DNA from: Bacteroidota bacterium
GTDB lineage: Bacteria; Bacteroidota; Bacteroidia; Flavobacteriales; Flavobacteriaceae
Direction: 5' to 3'
DNA: 5,663 bases
Assembly (NCBI GenBank): GCA_018656255.1
Contig: JABHYI010000260.1
Span: 1-5,663 of the forward strand
Position numbers and translations under genes: made by a program. The notes under the pieces were generated by a model that ran no database searches, had not been told where the DNA came from, and worked only from the letters and a program-made list of their open reading frames with translations. Position 1 is the first letter of the stretch; every line of letters begins with the position of its first letter. Below, one piece after another: positions 1 through 5,663 of this stretch.

Positions 1-1
1 C

Positions 2-1891
2 GTGCAACTACGTAACTCTGGCTTGTATAACTTTGACAGAGACTATATAAATTTTGAGGCAGACACCGTTAATACCGGTAATAAAGTTAACATTACCTAT
101 ATCATACCACAGCGTACCATTGAAGTTAATGACACTACCAAAACAGTACCTTTTAAAGTCTATAAGGTAAATGATGTAAAAATCATAACAGATTACTCCT
201 TTGCCAACCAAGGAAGGAAGTTTCAAGATTCTGTTCGCTACAATGGCTACACATTATTTAGTTACGACAAATTAAAATACAACCCAAAGGCCATTACAGA
301 TGCCATTGCTATTTTACCCAACAAGATATATAGAGATGTAGACAGAAATCTAACCTACAACCAACTTAGTGATTTAAAAGTTTTTAAATACCCAAACATA
401 ACCTACGCAGAAGACCCAAGAGATCTATCTCATCAAAGCTTGGTGAGTACTATTTTTTTAACCCCTAGAAAAAAAGCAACCCTAGATGCAAGTTTTGACA
501 CCTTCACCTCTACCATTCAGCAAGTAGGAATTGGTTTTAAAGGCTCATTGTTTTTAAGAAATGTTTTTAAAGGAGCTGAAATTTTACAAATATCTGGAAA
601 TGGCTCACTGGGAGCCTCAAAAGATGTTGCAGATAATAATAGCTTTTTTAATATTTCAGAATTTGGTGTTACCTCAAAACTCTCTATTCCACGAGTTATG
701 CTTCCTATTAACGTAGATAGATGGATTCCAAAGTACATGGCGCCAACCACAAATATTAGTCTTGGGTTTAACGCACAAAATAATATAGGACTAGACAGGC
801 AAAGCCTAAGTGGTATTTATAATTACAATTGGCGTCCATCAAAAACCAGAACCAATAGTTTTGATTTGTTTAACGTGCAGTTTGTTAGAAACCTTAATAC
901 AAGTAACTACTTCAACATCTACACCAACTCCTACAATCAAGCAAATGAAATTGCGCAAGATATTGAGAACTCCAATCCAGGAACCATAGACCCTTCTCTG
1001 TATTCTATCTCTCAAGACAATGAAATCCAATTAGGAATCCCCTCGGGCATTGATACGTTTTTAAACAATAGTGCTCAAGGAGCCTATCCGCTGGATCAAG
1101 ATCAAACCAACACCCTTTTTAGTGTGATACAACGCGAGGCTAGATTAACAGAAAACAATCTTATTTTTGCGACAAATTTTACCTGGACACAAGATACGAG
1201 AGAGAATATATTTGACAAAAACTTCTCAAGACTTCGTTGGAAACTTGAAACAGCTGGAGAAATACTCTCGGGTATTTCAAACATTCTTGGACTCGAAAAA
1301 AACAATAATGAAAATTATGAAACCCTAGGTGTTGTTTTTTCTCAATATGCAAAAGTAGAAGCAGAATTTATTAAACACTGGCAGGTCTCTAACGATTATG
1401 TACTGGCCATTCGTGCCTTTGGCGGTATAGCGGTTCCTTACGGAAATAGCGAAAGCATCCCCTTTACAAGAAGTTATTTTGCAGGTGGAGCTAATGATAA
1501 TAGAGGTTGGAGACCCTATGATCTTGGTCCAGGATCTAGCGGTAGCCTATTTGAATTTAACGAAGCAAACTTCAAGCTTGCCTTTAACCTAGAATACCGC
1601 TTCCCTATTTTAGGAGCCTTTAAAGGAGCACTATTTATAGATGGTGGAAATATCTGGAATGCACTGGATAATGTAAAAGACGAATCACTTAAATTTAGCG
1701 GCTTAGAAGATTTAAAAGAGCTTGCCCTTGCAAGTGGTCTGGGTCTAAGATATGATTTTGGTTTTTTTGTAGCTAGACTGGACACCGGTTTTAAAATACA
1801 CAACCCAGCACTCTCTGAGTCAAACAGGTGGTTCAAAGAAAGTAACTTTGCCAATGCTGTTTTTAATATCGGAATCAATTATCCTTTCTAG
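2..1891 (+). CDS. tamL: TamL/BamA-family (Omp85) outer-membrane protein, 5'-truncated
   Basis: This is the C-terminal 629 codons of an Omp85-superfamily outer-membrane protein. The GTG at base 2 is an internal valine codon, because the frame is open to the window edge and the protein begins mid-domain, so the signal peptide (a lipoprotein signal in known TamL proteins) and first POTRA domains are missing. Residues 1-140 or so look like POTRA material (RNSGLYNF at 4-11, a VYKVNDVKI strand near 53-61). The rest is a 16-strand-type barrel with alternating aromatic strands. Diagnostic features are the loop-6-like segment FAGGANDNRGW (493-503, RG at 501-502, the counterpart of the BamA VRGF/Y motif), the LEYRFPI and FIDGGNIWN strands, and a terminal strand ending in phenylalanine. 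TamL is known to act in outer-membrane protein or envelope assembly with a TamB-like partner; that role here is inferred. TamL rather than BamA is favoured by the flavobacterial sequence style. It appears to be a separate transcription unit from fbaA. Confidence 0.8.
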   Translation: MQLRNSGLYNFDRDYINFEADTVNTGNKVNITYIIPQRTIEVNDTTKTVPFKVYKVNDVKIITDYSFANQGRKFQDSVRYNGYTLFSYDKLKYNPKAITDAIAILPNKIYRDVDRNLTYNQLSDLKVFKYPNITYAEDPRDLSHQSLVSTIFLTPRKKATLDASFDTFTSTIQQVGIGFKGSLFLRNVFKGAEILQISGNGSLGASKDVADNNSFFNISEFGVTSKLSIPRVMLPINVDRWIPKYMAPTTNISLGFNAQNNIGLDRQSLSGIYNYNWRPSKTRTNSFDLFNVQFVRNLNTSNYFNIYTNSYNQANEIAQDIENSNPGTIDPSLYSISQDNEIQLGIPSGIDTFLNNSAQGAYPLDQDQTNTLFSVIQREARLTENNLIFATNFTWTQDTRENIFDKNFSRLRWKLETAGEILSGISNILGLEKNNNENYETLGVVFSQYAKVEAEFIKHWQVSNDYVLAIRAFGGIAVPYGNSESIPFTRSYFAGGANDNRGWRPYDLGPGSSGSLFEFNEANFKLAFNLEYRFPILGAFKGALFIDGGNIWNALDNVKDESLKFSGLEDLKELALASGLGLRYDFGFFVARLDTGFKIHNPALSESNRWFKESNFANAVFNIGINYPF

Positions 1892-1917
1892 AGGATTAGA
1901 AATTGGGGTAGAGCTTG

Positions 1918-1978
1918 AGAAAAATTTCAAAATTTATTTTTCTAAAAACTAGTTCATAAAGGGGTTTCCCCCGCTAGT
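1918..1978 (+). other. Weak hairpins after tamL, possible terminator region
   Basis: The 182-nt gap after the tamL stop holds two inverted repeats. The first is AT-only in character: AGAAAAAT (1918-1925) pairs with ATTTTTCT (1936-1943), an 8-bp stem with a 10-nt loop. The second pairs ACTAG (1948-1952) with CTAGT (1974-1978) and encloses a small GGGG-TTT-CCCC hairpin (1961-1971). Neither is followed by a proper T-tract, so a terminator call is only tentative. They are the only candidates for ending the tamL transcript before the fbaA promoter. No ORF was seen in the gap. Confidence 0.3.
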
Positions 1979-2016
1979 AAAGCCATCCCACAAAAAGAGA
2001 AATAAATGCACTAGGA

Positions 2017-2052
2017 TTGACTGTTAATTATAACTTAAATTCATTATTTTTG
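2017..2052 (+). promoter_or_regulatory. Bacteroidota-type promoter of fbaA-accD
   Basis: TATTTTTG at 2045-2052 matches the Bacteroidota primary-sigma -7 element TAnnTTTG exactly. A -33 TTG lies at 2017-2019, but its 25-nt spacer is a little long; TTA at 2024-2026 gives an 18-nt spacer and may be used instead. The start of transcription is expected near 2057-2060, leaving a leader of only about 15 nt. The sequence just before the ATG is A-rich (AAACAAAATT) with no Shine-Dalgarno motif, as is normal in this phylum. Confidence 0.7.
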
Positions 2053-2073
2053 CTTTAAATTTTAAACAAAATT

Positions 2074-3141
2074 ATGTCACATACAATCAAACCAGGAGTT
2101 GCTTCTGGAAAAGAAATTCAAGCAATCCATGCATATGCTAAAGAAAAAGGATTTGCTATGCCAGCAGTAAATGTTGTAGGAAATAGTAGTGTAAATGCAG
2201 TAATGGAAACTGCCGCTGAGTTAAACGCTCCTGTCAACATTCAATTCTCTAATGGAGGATGTTTGTTTAATGCAGGTAAAGGATTGTCTAATGATAATCA
2301 TCAAGCGGCTATTGCTGGAGGAATTGCAGGCGCAAAGCATGTACACCAACTAGCAGAGTTATACGGAGCAACAGTAATTTTACATACAGACCACTGTGCA
2401 AAAAAATTATTGCCTTGGATTGACGGGCTTTTAGATGCAGGAGAACAGCACTTTAAAGAAACTGGAAAACCTCTTTACAGCTCTCACATGATTGATCTTA
2501 GTGAAGAACCTATTGAAGAGAACATTGCTATTTGCAAAGAGTATCTAGCTCGTATGTGCAAAATAGGTATGACTTTAGAGATTGAACTTGGTATTACAGG
2601 AGGAGAAGAAGATGGTGTTGATAATAGTGATGTAGATGTTTCAAAGCTATACACACAACCAGAAGAGGTGGCTTATGCCTATGAAGAATTAATGAAAGTA
2701 AGTGACCAGTTTACTATTGCAGCTGCATTTGGTAATGTACACGGTGTATACAAACCCGGAAATGTAAAACTAACCCCAAAAATCTTAAAAAATTCTCAGG
2801 AATTTGTTCAAGAAAAATTTGGAACAGGTTCAAATCCTGTAGATTTTGTATTTCATGGAGGAAGTGGATCTACTGTTGAAGAAATTCGTGAGGCTATTGG
2901 GTATGGAGTTGTAAAGATGAATATTGACACAGATCTTCAATTTGCTTTTACAGAAGGGCCTCGTGATTACATGACCAAAAATATTGAGTACCTTAGAACT
3001 CAAATTGGAAATCCAGATGGTGGAGATATCCCAAATAAAAAATATTACGATCCAAGAAAATGGATGCGTGGGGCAGAACTAACATTCAAAAAACGTCTTA
3101 CAAAGGCCTTTGAAGACCTTAATAATGTGAACACATTATAA
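2074..3141 (+). CDS. fbaA: Class II fructose-bisphosphate aldolase
   Basis: This 355-aa cytosolic enzyme interconverts fructose 1,6-bisphosphate with dihydroxyacetone phosphate and glyceraldehyde 3-phosphate in glycolysis and gluconeogenesis, using a divalent metal (usually zinc). It aligns almost end to end with E. coli FbaA (359 aa), three to four residues shorter at the N-terminus, so it is a class IIA enzyme and full length. Visible active-site elements: HTDHCAKKLLPW (104-115) with catalytic Asp106 and metal ligand His107; EIELG (169-173); TGGEEDGVDNS (175-185) with the catalytic-loop glutamates 178-179; metal ligands His223 (FGNVHGVYKPG) and His261 (FHGGSGST); and the substrate-binding NIDTD (283-287). 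No key residue is missing. The ATG start has a perfect -7 promoter element 22 nt upstream. No terminator follows, and accD begins 39 nt downstream, so the two are probably co-transcribed. Confidence 0.97.
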   Translation: MSHTIKPGVASGKEIQAIHAYAKEKGFAMPAVNVVGNSSVNAVMETAAELNAPVNIQFSNGGCLFNAGKGLSNDNHQAAIAGGIAGAKHVHQLAELYGATVILHTDHCAKKLLPWIDGLLDAGEQHFKETGKPLYSSHMIDLSEEPIEENIAICKEYLARMCKIGMTLEIELGITGGEEDGVDNSDVDVSKLYTQPEEVAYAYEELMKVSDQFTIAAAFGNVHGVYKPGNVKLTPKILKNSQEFVQEKFGTGSNPVDFVFHGGSGSTVEEIREAIGYGVVKMNIDTDLQFAFTEGPRDYMTKNIEYLRTQIGNPDGGDIPNKKYYDPRKWMRGAELTFKKRLTKAFEDLNNVNTL

Positions 3142-3180
3142 TCAAAATTTCATAACAATACGTTTTAAACACACTACAAT

Positions 3181-4047
3181 ATGGCTTGGTTTAAAAGAAC
3201 AAAAAAAGGAATCAACACCCTTACCGAGGATAAAAAAGATGTACCAAAAGGATTGTGGTACAAATCTCCAACTGGTAAAATAGTAGACGCAGAAGAGTTA
3301 GAAAAAAACTTCTATGTGAGTCCAGAAGATGGGTACCATGTGCGTATTGGTAGTAAAGAATATTTTGAGATTTTATTTGACAACAATAAATTTAAAGAAC
3401 TAGACAGTGATCTTACCTCTAAAGATCCTTTAAAGTTTGAAGACAAAAAGAAATATGTAGACAGGCTTAAAGATGCTCAAAAGAAAACAGGTTTAAATGA
3501 TGCTGTACGAACGGCGGTAGGAAAATCTATGGGGCAAAACTTAGTGATTGCATGTATGGACTTTAGTTTTATTGGAGGTTCTATGGGTAGCGTTGTTGGA
3601 GAAAAAATAGCACGTGCTGCAGATCATGCTTTAAAAACCAAAACTCCTTTTTTACTTATAAGCAAAAGTGGTGGTGCTAGGATGATGGAAGCTGCTTTAT
3701 CACTCATGCAACTGGCTAAAACTAGTGCAAAGCTTGCGCAATTGGCAGATGCAGGGATACCCTACGTATCTTTATGTACAGATCCAACAACAGGAGGAAC
3801 AACAGCATCTTTTGCAATGCTAGGTGATATTAACATAAGTGAGCCAGGTGCCTTAATTGGTTTTGCAGGACCTCGTGTTGTAAAAGACACAACGGGTAAA
3901 GACCTGCCAGATGGTTTTCAAAGTGCAGAATTTGTTTTAGAACATGGGTTTTTAGATTTCATTTCACACCGCAAGGACATGAAACGTAAGATTAATTTAT
4001 ACCTAGATTTAGTTCAAAACAAACCACTGCGCGAAAAAACAGCATAA
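3181..4047 (+). CDS. accD: Acetyl-CoA carboxylase carboxyltransferase beta subunit, cysteine-free zinc-ribbon variant
   Basis: AccD pairs with AccA to transfer the carboxyl group from carboxybiotin to acetyl-CoA, giving malonyl-CoA for fatty-acid synthesis. The 288-aa length is normal for a stand-alone beta subunit (E. coli about 304). The crotonase-fold core is intact: [11 protein letters not shown] (161-171), [12 protein letters not shown] (199-210) and GFAGPRV (227-233), which include the oxyanion glycines and acyl-CoA-binding segments. The N-terminus aligns with the E. coli zinc-ribbon region (GLWYK 24-28, [10 protein letters not shown] 37-46, YHVRI 52-56), but the four cysteine positions read Ser29, Gly32, Ser47 and Asp50; the only cysteines are 125 and 199. 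It therefore cannot bind zinc in the usual way. The ATG follows fbaA by 39 nt. TACGTTTT (3159-3166) is one base off a -7 element, so an extra internal promoter is possible. accA is not in the window. A strong terminator follows. Confidence 0.96.
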   Translation: MAWFKRTKKGINTLTEDKKDVPKGLWYKSPTGKIVDAEELEKNFYVSPEDGYHVRIGSKEYFEILFDNNKFKELDSDLTSKDPLKFEDKKKYVDRLKDAQKKTGLNDAVRTAVGKSMGQNLVIACMDFSFIGGSMGSVVGEKIARAADHALKTKTPFLLISKSGGARMMEAALSLMQLAKTSAKLAQLADAGIPYVSLCTDPTTGGTTASFAMLGDINISEPGALIGFAGPRVVKDTTGKDLPDGFQSAEFVLEHGFLDFISHRKDMKRKINLYLDLVQNKPLREKTA

Positions 4048-4090
4048 GAAAATTCTAGCGTATTTTTTAGAGCAATCAACACTATATCAT

Positions 4091-4132
4091 AAACTCCTTT
4101 CTATTTAAACAATAGAAGGGGGTTTTTGTTTT
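4091..4132 (+). terminator. Intrinsic terminator of fbaA-accD
   Basis: A 15-bp stem pairs 4091-4105 with 4111-4125 around a 5-nt loop (TAAAC, 4106-4110). All positions pair, two of them as G:U wobbles, and the 3' arm runs into TTTTTGTTTT. It lies 43 nt after the accD stop. Wobbles in one orientation mean the RNA hairpin is stronger on the + strand than its complement would be, which fits a terminator for accD rather than a bidirectional one. Confidence 0.85.
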
Positions 4133-4136
4133 AGTA

Positions 4137-4186
4137 ACCCTTTAGGCTTTTTTGAGCTATTGTAAGAGCATTAAAAAAAGTAGGGT
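4137..4186 (+). repeat. Imperfect inverted repeat between the accD terminator and the rpsO promoter
   Basis: ACCCT (4137-4141) pairs with AGGGT (4182-4186), and CTTTTTT (4147-4153) with AAAAAAG (4174-4180), separated by a 5-nt/1-nt internal loop and closing a 20-nt loop. It lies beyond the accD terminator and before the rpsO promoter, so neither mRNA is expected to contain it unless the terminator is leaky. Function unknown; it could be chance in AT-rich DNA, a backup terminator or a small-RNA element. Nothing else was recognised between 4187 and 4240. Confidence 0.3.
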
Positions 4187-4240
4187 CTCAGGTTTTTTAA
4201 ATAATATGCTATCAAACAATGCCATATCAGTGAATTTTAC

Positions 4241-4248
4241 TATTTTTG
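4241..4248 (+). promoter_or_regulatory. Bacteroidota-type -7 element of rpsO
   Basis: TATTTTTG matches TAnnTTTG exactly and is the same octamer as in the fbaA promoter. No TTG is found 17-23 nt upstream; ATG at 4219-4221 (19-nt spacer) is the nearest match to a -33 element. Transcription should start near 4252-4256, giving a leader of about 50 nt before the ATG at 4306. Because this element would lie inside the coding region of any longer rpsO reading, it also supports the short start. Confidence 0.75.
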
Positions 4249-4253
4249 CACCC

Positions 4254-4274
4254 GAATTATGATACACATAATTC
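4254..4274 (+). promoter_or_regulatory. Perfect hairpin at the predicted 5' end of the rpsO mRNA
   Basis: GAATTATG (4254-4261) and CATAATTC (4267-4274) form a perfect 8-bp stem with a 5-nt ATACA loop. The stem begins at about the predicted transcription start, so it would cap the 5' end of the rpsO message. Such a 5' stem-loop can protect an mRNA from decay; rpsO leaders in several other bacteria bind S15 for feedback control. Which of these applies, if either, is inference. The remaining leader (4275-4305) is A-rich and looks unstructured. Confidence 0.45.
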
Positions 4275-4305
4275 ATACATAAAAATCATTTACAAAAATA
4301 TTAGC

Positions 4306-4575
4306 ATGTATTTAGATCCAAAAGAAAAACAAGAGATTTTCGCAAAACACGGAAAATCTGCAACAGACACTGGTAACACAGAAGGTCAAATCGCATTATT
4401 CACCTACAGAATTCAACACCTTACGGGGCATTTGAAAGCAAATCACAAAGATTACAACACTGAGCGTTCTCTAGTGATGCTTGTAGGTAAGCGTCGTTCT
4501 TTATTAGACTATCTAATGAAAAAAGACATTTTACGTTACAGAGCAATTGTAAAAGAATTAGGATTACGTAAGTAA
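4306..4575 (+). CDS. rpsO: 30S ribosomal protein S15
   Basis: S15 binds the central domain of 16S rRNA early in 30S assembly and contributes to bridge B4 with the 50S subunit. Reading from ATG 4306 gives MYLDPKEKQE and 89 aa, the standard length, aligning with E. coli S15 throughout. The frame is open further upstream to a TTG at 4246, which would add 20 residues (HPNYDTHNS and on) with no counterpart in S15 and would place the start inside the promoter; that reading is rejected. Recognisable parts: helix 1 and the DTGNTEGQIALFTYRI stretch (21-36), LTGHL with rRNA-contacting His42, Asp49 and Thr52 (Ser in E. coli), and the family signature LVGKRRSLLDYL (59-70), ending in LGLRK. It has its own promoter and terminator and precedes pnp, as in E. 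coli. The region before the ATG is A-rich without a Shine-Dalgarno motif. Confidence 0.97.
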   Translation: MYLDPKEKQEIFAKHGKSATDTGNTEGQIALFTYRIQHLTGHLKANHKDYNTERSLVMLVGKRRSLLDYLMKKDILRYRAIVKELGLRK

Positions 4576-4582
4576 TCTATGC

Positions 4583-4611
4583 AAGGGGCTCACTGAGCCC
4601 CTTACTTTTTT
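4583..4611 (+). terminator. Intrinsic terminator of rpsO
   Basis: AAGGGGCTC (4583-4591) and GAGCCCCTT (4595-4603) form a perfect 9-bp GC-rich stem with a 3-nt ACT loop, followed by AC and a run of six Ts (4606-4611). It starts 7 nt after the rpsO stop codon. It separates rpsO from pnp, so pnp must be expressed either by read-through or from its own promoter, the same arrangement as in E. coli, where a terminator also lies between the two genes. Confidence 0.92.
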
Positions 4612-4656
4612 ATTATATTTAAGTACTGAAAAGGCTACCCTTTAGTTTTTCATTGG

Positions 4657-4701
4657 TCAAACCACACACAACACAACAACACTTGGTTTGAAAATCAAAC
4701 C
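4657..4701 (+). repeat. Three-segment inverted repeat giving alternative hairpins in the pnp leader
   Basis: TCAAACCA (4657-4664) is fully complementary to TGGTTTGA (4684-4691), making an 8-bp stem with a 19-nt loop. The same middle segment also pairs with a second TCAAACC (4695-4701), making a 7-bp stem with an AAA loop. The two hairpins cannot form together. Just downstream, TTGGCCAA (4702-4709) is a perfect palindrome, and its CCAA could also pair with TTGG at 4653-4656. Confidence 0.5.
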
Positions 4702-4715
4702 TTGGCCAAATTAAC

Positions 4716-4733
4716 GATGCGCAGGTGCGCATC
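4716..4733 (+). promoter_or_regulatory. GC-rich hairpin next to the pnp start codon
   Basis: GATGCGC (4716-4722) and GCGCATC (4727-4733) form a perfect 7-bp stem with an AGGT tetraloop. It ends 4 nt before ATG 4738 and 13 nt before ATG 4747. It is by far the most GC-rich stretch in this leader and has no T-tract, so it is not a terminator. Its position at the ribosome-loading site suggests an effect on pnp translation or mRNA processing (inference). Confidence 0.5.
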
Positions 4734-4746
4734 ATAAATGAAAAAT

Positions 4747-5663
4747 ATGATACCTAAAGTATTTAAAGAGGTCATAGACCTTGGTGACGGTAGAGAGATT
4801 ACTATCGAAACTGGAAAATTAGCAAAACAGGCGCACGGATCTGTCGTGGTACAGTCTGGAAAATGTATGATGCTTTGTACAGTAGTTTCTAACTACGAGC
4901 AAAAAGATCTACCCTTTTTACCCTTAACCGTTGATTACAGAGAGAAGTTTGCAGCGGCAGGGCGTTATCCTGGTGGGTTCTTCAAAAGAGAAGCACGCCC
5001 AAGTGATGGTGAAGTATTAACGATGCGTTTAGTGGATCGTGTATTACGTCCATTATTCCCAAAGAACTACAGCGCAGAAACGCAGGTGATGATACAGTTA
5101 ATGTCTCATGATGATGATGTTATGCCAGATGCAATGGCAGGACTTGCTGCATCTGCAGCAATCCAACTATCAGATTTCCCTTTTGAATGTGCTATCTCTG
5201 AGGCTAGAGTTGGACGCATCAATGGTGAGTTTGTTATAAACCCTACAAGAGCACAATTGGAAGAGTCTGACATCGATATGATGATTGGAGCCTCTGCAGA
5301 TTCTGTAATGATGGTAGAAGGTGAAATGGACGAGATTTCTGAAGAAGAAATGATCGAGGCTATTAAGTTTGCACACGAAGCTATTAAAGTTCAAATTGAG
5401 GCGCAACATCGTTTAGCTGACGCTTTCGGAAGAAAAGAAGTACGCGATTACGCAGAAGAGCCAGATAATGAAGCGCTTGTAAAAAGAGTTCATGATATGG
5501 CTTATGATAAAGTATATGCAGTGGCTAAAGCTGGATCTACCAAGCAAGAGCGTACTGCTTCATTTGCAGCAATTAAAGAAGAAGTAAAAGCTTCTTTCTC
5601 TGAAGAAGAAATGGAAGAGTTTGGCGGGCTAGTTTCTGACTACTACCGCAAGGCAGAAAAAGC
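4747..5663 (+). CDS. pnp: Polyribonucleotide nucleotidyltransferase (PNPase), 3'-truncated
   Basis: PNPase is a trimeric 3'-to-5' exoribonuclease that uses phosphate to degrade RNA and can add tails in reverse; it is central to mRNA decay. The frame is open to the right edge, giving 305 complete codons, somewhat under half of the usual 700-plus. The chosen start, ATG 4747, gives [16 protein letters not shown], the usual flavobacterial N-terminus; an in-frame ATG at 4738 would add MKN but lies 4 nt from a hairpin. Visible parts: first RNase PH domain (about 10-145) with [21 protein letters not shown] (71-91), whose FFKR corresponds to the RNA-binding FFRR loop of E. coli, then [13 protein letters not shown] (93-105) and [20 protein letters not shown] (119-138); the associated RNase PH C-terminal domain (about 146-212, [18 protein letters not shown]); and the start of the all-helical linker. 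The second, catalytic RNase PH domain and the KH and S1 domains lie beyond the window. Confidence 0.96.
   Translation, partial: MIPKVFKEVIDLGDGREITIETGKLAKQAHGSVVVQSGKCMMLCTVVSNYEQKDLPFLPLTVDYREKFAAAGRYPGGFFKREARPSDGEVLTMRLVDRVLRPLFPKNYSAETQVMIQLMSHDDDVMPDAMAGLAASAAIQLSDFPFECAISEARVGRINGEFVINPTRAQLEESDIDMMIGASADSVMMVEGEMDEISEEEMIEAIKFAHEAIKVQIEAQHRLADAFGRKEVRDYAEEPDNEALVKRVHDMAYDKVYAVAKAGSTKQERTASFAAIKEEVKASFSEEEMEEFGGLVSDYYRKAEK

Larger units (their letters stand above)
4612..4746 (+). promoter_or_regulatory. pnp upstream/leader region, structured
   Basis: This gene-free stretch lies between the rpsO terminator and pnp. No perfect -7 element is present; TAGTTTTT (4643-4650) and TATATTTA (4614-4621) each miss only the final G of TAnnTTTG, so a pnp promoter here is plausible but unproven. 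From 4659 to 4682 the + strand is made only of A and C (CA/CAA-like), hence unstructured. It is flanked by inverted repeats, listed separately, and a hairpin before the start codon. E. coli pnp is autoregulated through its leader; a similar role here is inference. Confidence 0.4.

Noticed and set aside
2..4. GTG as the true start of the first gene
   Set aside because: The predicted protein begins in the middle of a POTRA-type segment without any signal sequence, and the frame is open to the window edge, so the gene simply continues upstream.
8..1878. Reverse-strand open frames at 8-226, 517-750, 839-1030, 1102-1305 and 1516-1878
   Set aside because: All lie inside tamL, which codes strongly on the + strand; their translations have no recognisable domains and no promoter or spacing suggests a gene. 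They are shadows of the real frame.
4204..4227. ATATG...CATAT inverted repeat just upstream of the rpsO promoter as a repressor operator
   Set aside because: Only 5 bp per arm in AT-rich DNA with a mismatch next to it; expected by chance.
4659..4682. A/C-only tract as a microsatellite or CRISPR-like repeat
   Set aside because: It is one short irregular CA/CAA stretch with no repeat-spacer pattern; kept only as the unstructured loop of the pnp leader.
5170..5409. Reverse-strand open frame of 79 codons
   Set aside because: It lies wholly within highly conserved pnp coding sequence and has no recognisable content.
1..5663. A previously undescribed multi-gene system
   Set aside because: All five genes are recognisable core genes in an ordinary arrangement; no unknown ORF of credible size lies in any gap, and base composition shows no island. 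Novelty, if any, is in the leaders and the AccD variant.

Overview
The window looks like a housekeeping segment from a marine-type member of the Flavobacteriia (phylum Bacteroidota). Four things point there: AT-rich DNA, the Bacteroidota promoter -7 motif TAnnTTTG (present twice as TATTTTTG), no Shine-Dalgarno sequences ahead of the genes, and protein sequences of clearly flavobacterial type. All five genes read on the + strand.

Layout: (1) bases 2-1891 are the C-terminal three quarters or so of a TamL/BamA-family outer-membrane beta-barrel protein, cut by the left edge. (2) A 182-nt gap holds weak hairpins and a good promoter. (3) fbaA (class II fructose-bisphosphate aldolase, 2074-3141) and accD (acetyl-CoA carboxylase beta subunit, 3181-4047) are 39 nt apart and probably co-transcribed, ending at a strong hairpin terminator. 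(4) A 258-nt gap holds that terminator, a second imperfect inverted repeat, and the rpsO promoter and leader. (5) rpsO (ribosomal protein S15, 4306-4575) is followed by a textbook intrinsic terminator. (6) A 171-nt gap carries a structured pnp leader. (7) pnp (polynucleotide phosphorylase) starts at 4747, or possibly 4738, and runs off the right edge.

The genes cover outer-membrane biogenesis, central carbon metabolism, fatty-acid synthesis, and translation with RNA turnover. The rpsO-terminator-pnp order is the same as in E. coli, where both genes are controlled through structured leaders. I found no mobile element, CRISPR, tRNA, phage or defence gene, and no sign of a novel multi-gene system.

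Points worth a second look: AccD has kept the N-terminal region where other bacteria carry a four-cysteine zinc ribbon but has lost all four cysteines; a perfect 8-bp hairpin sits at the predicted 5' end of the rpsO mRNA, whose start must be ATG 4306; and the rpsO-pnp gap contains two mutually exclusive hairpins plus a GC-rich hairpin just before the pnp start codon.
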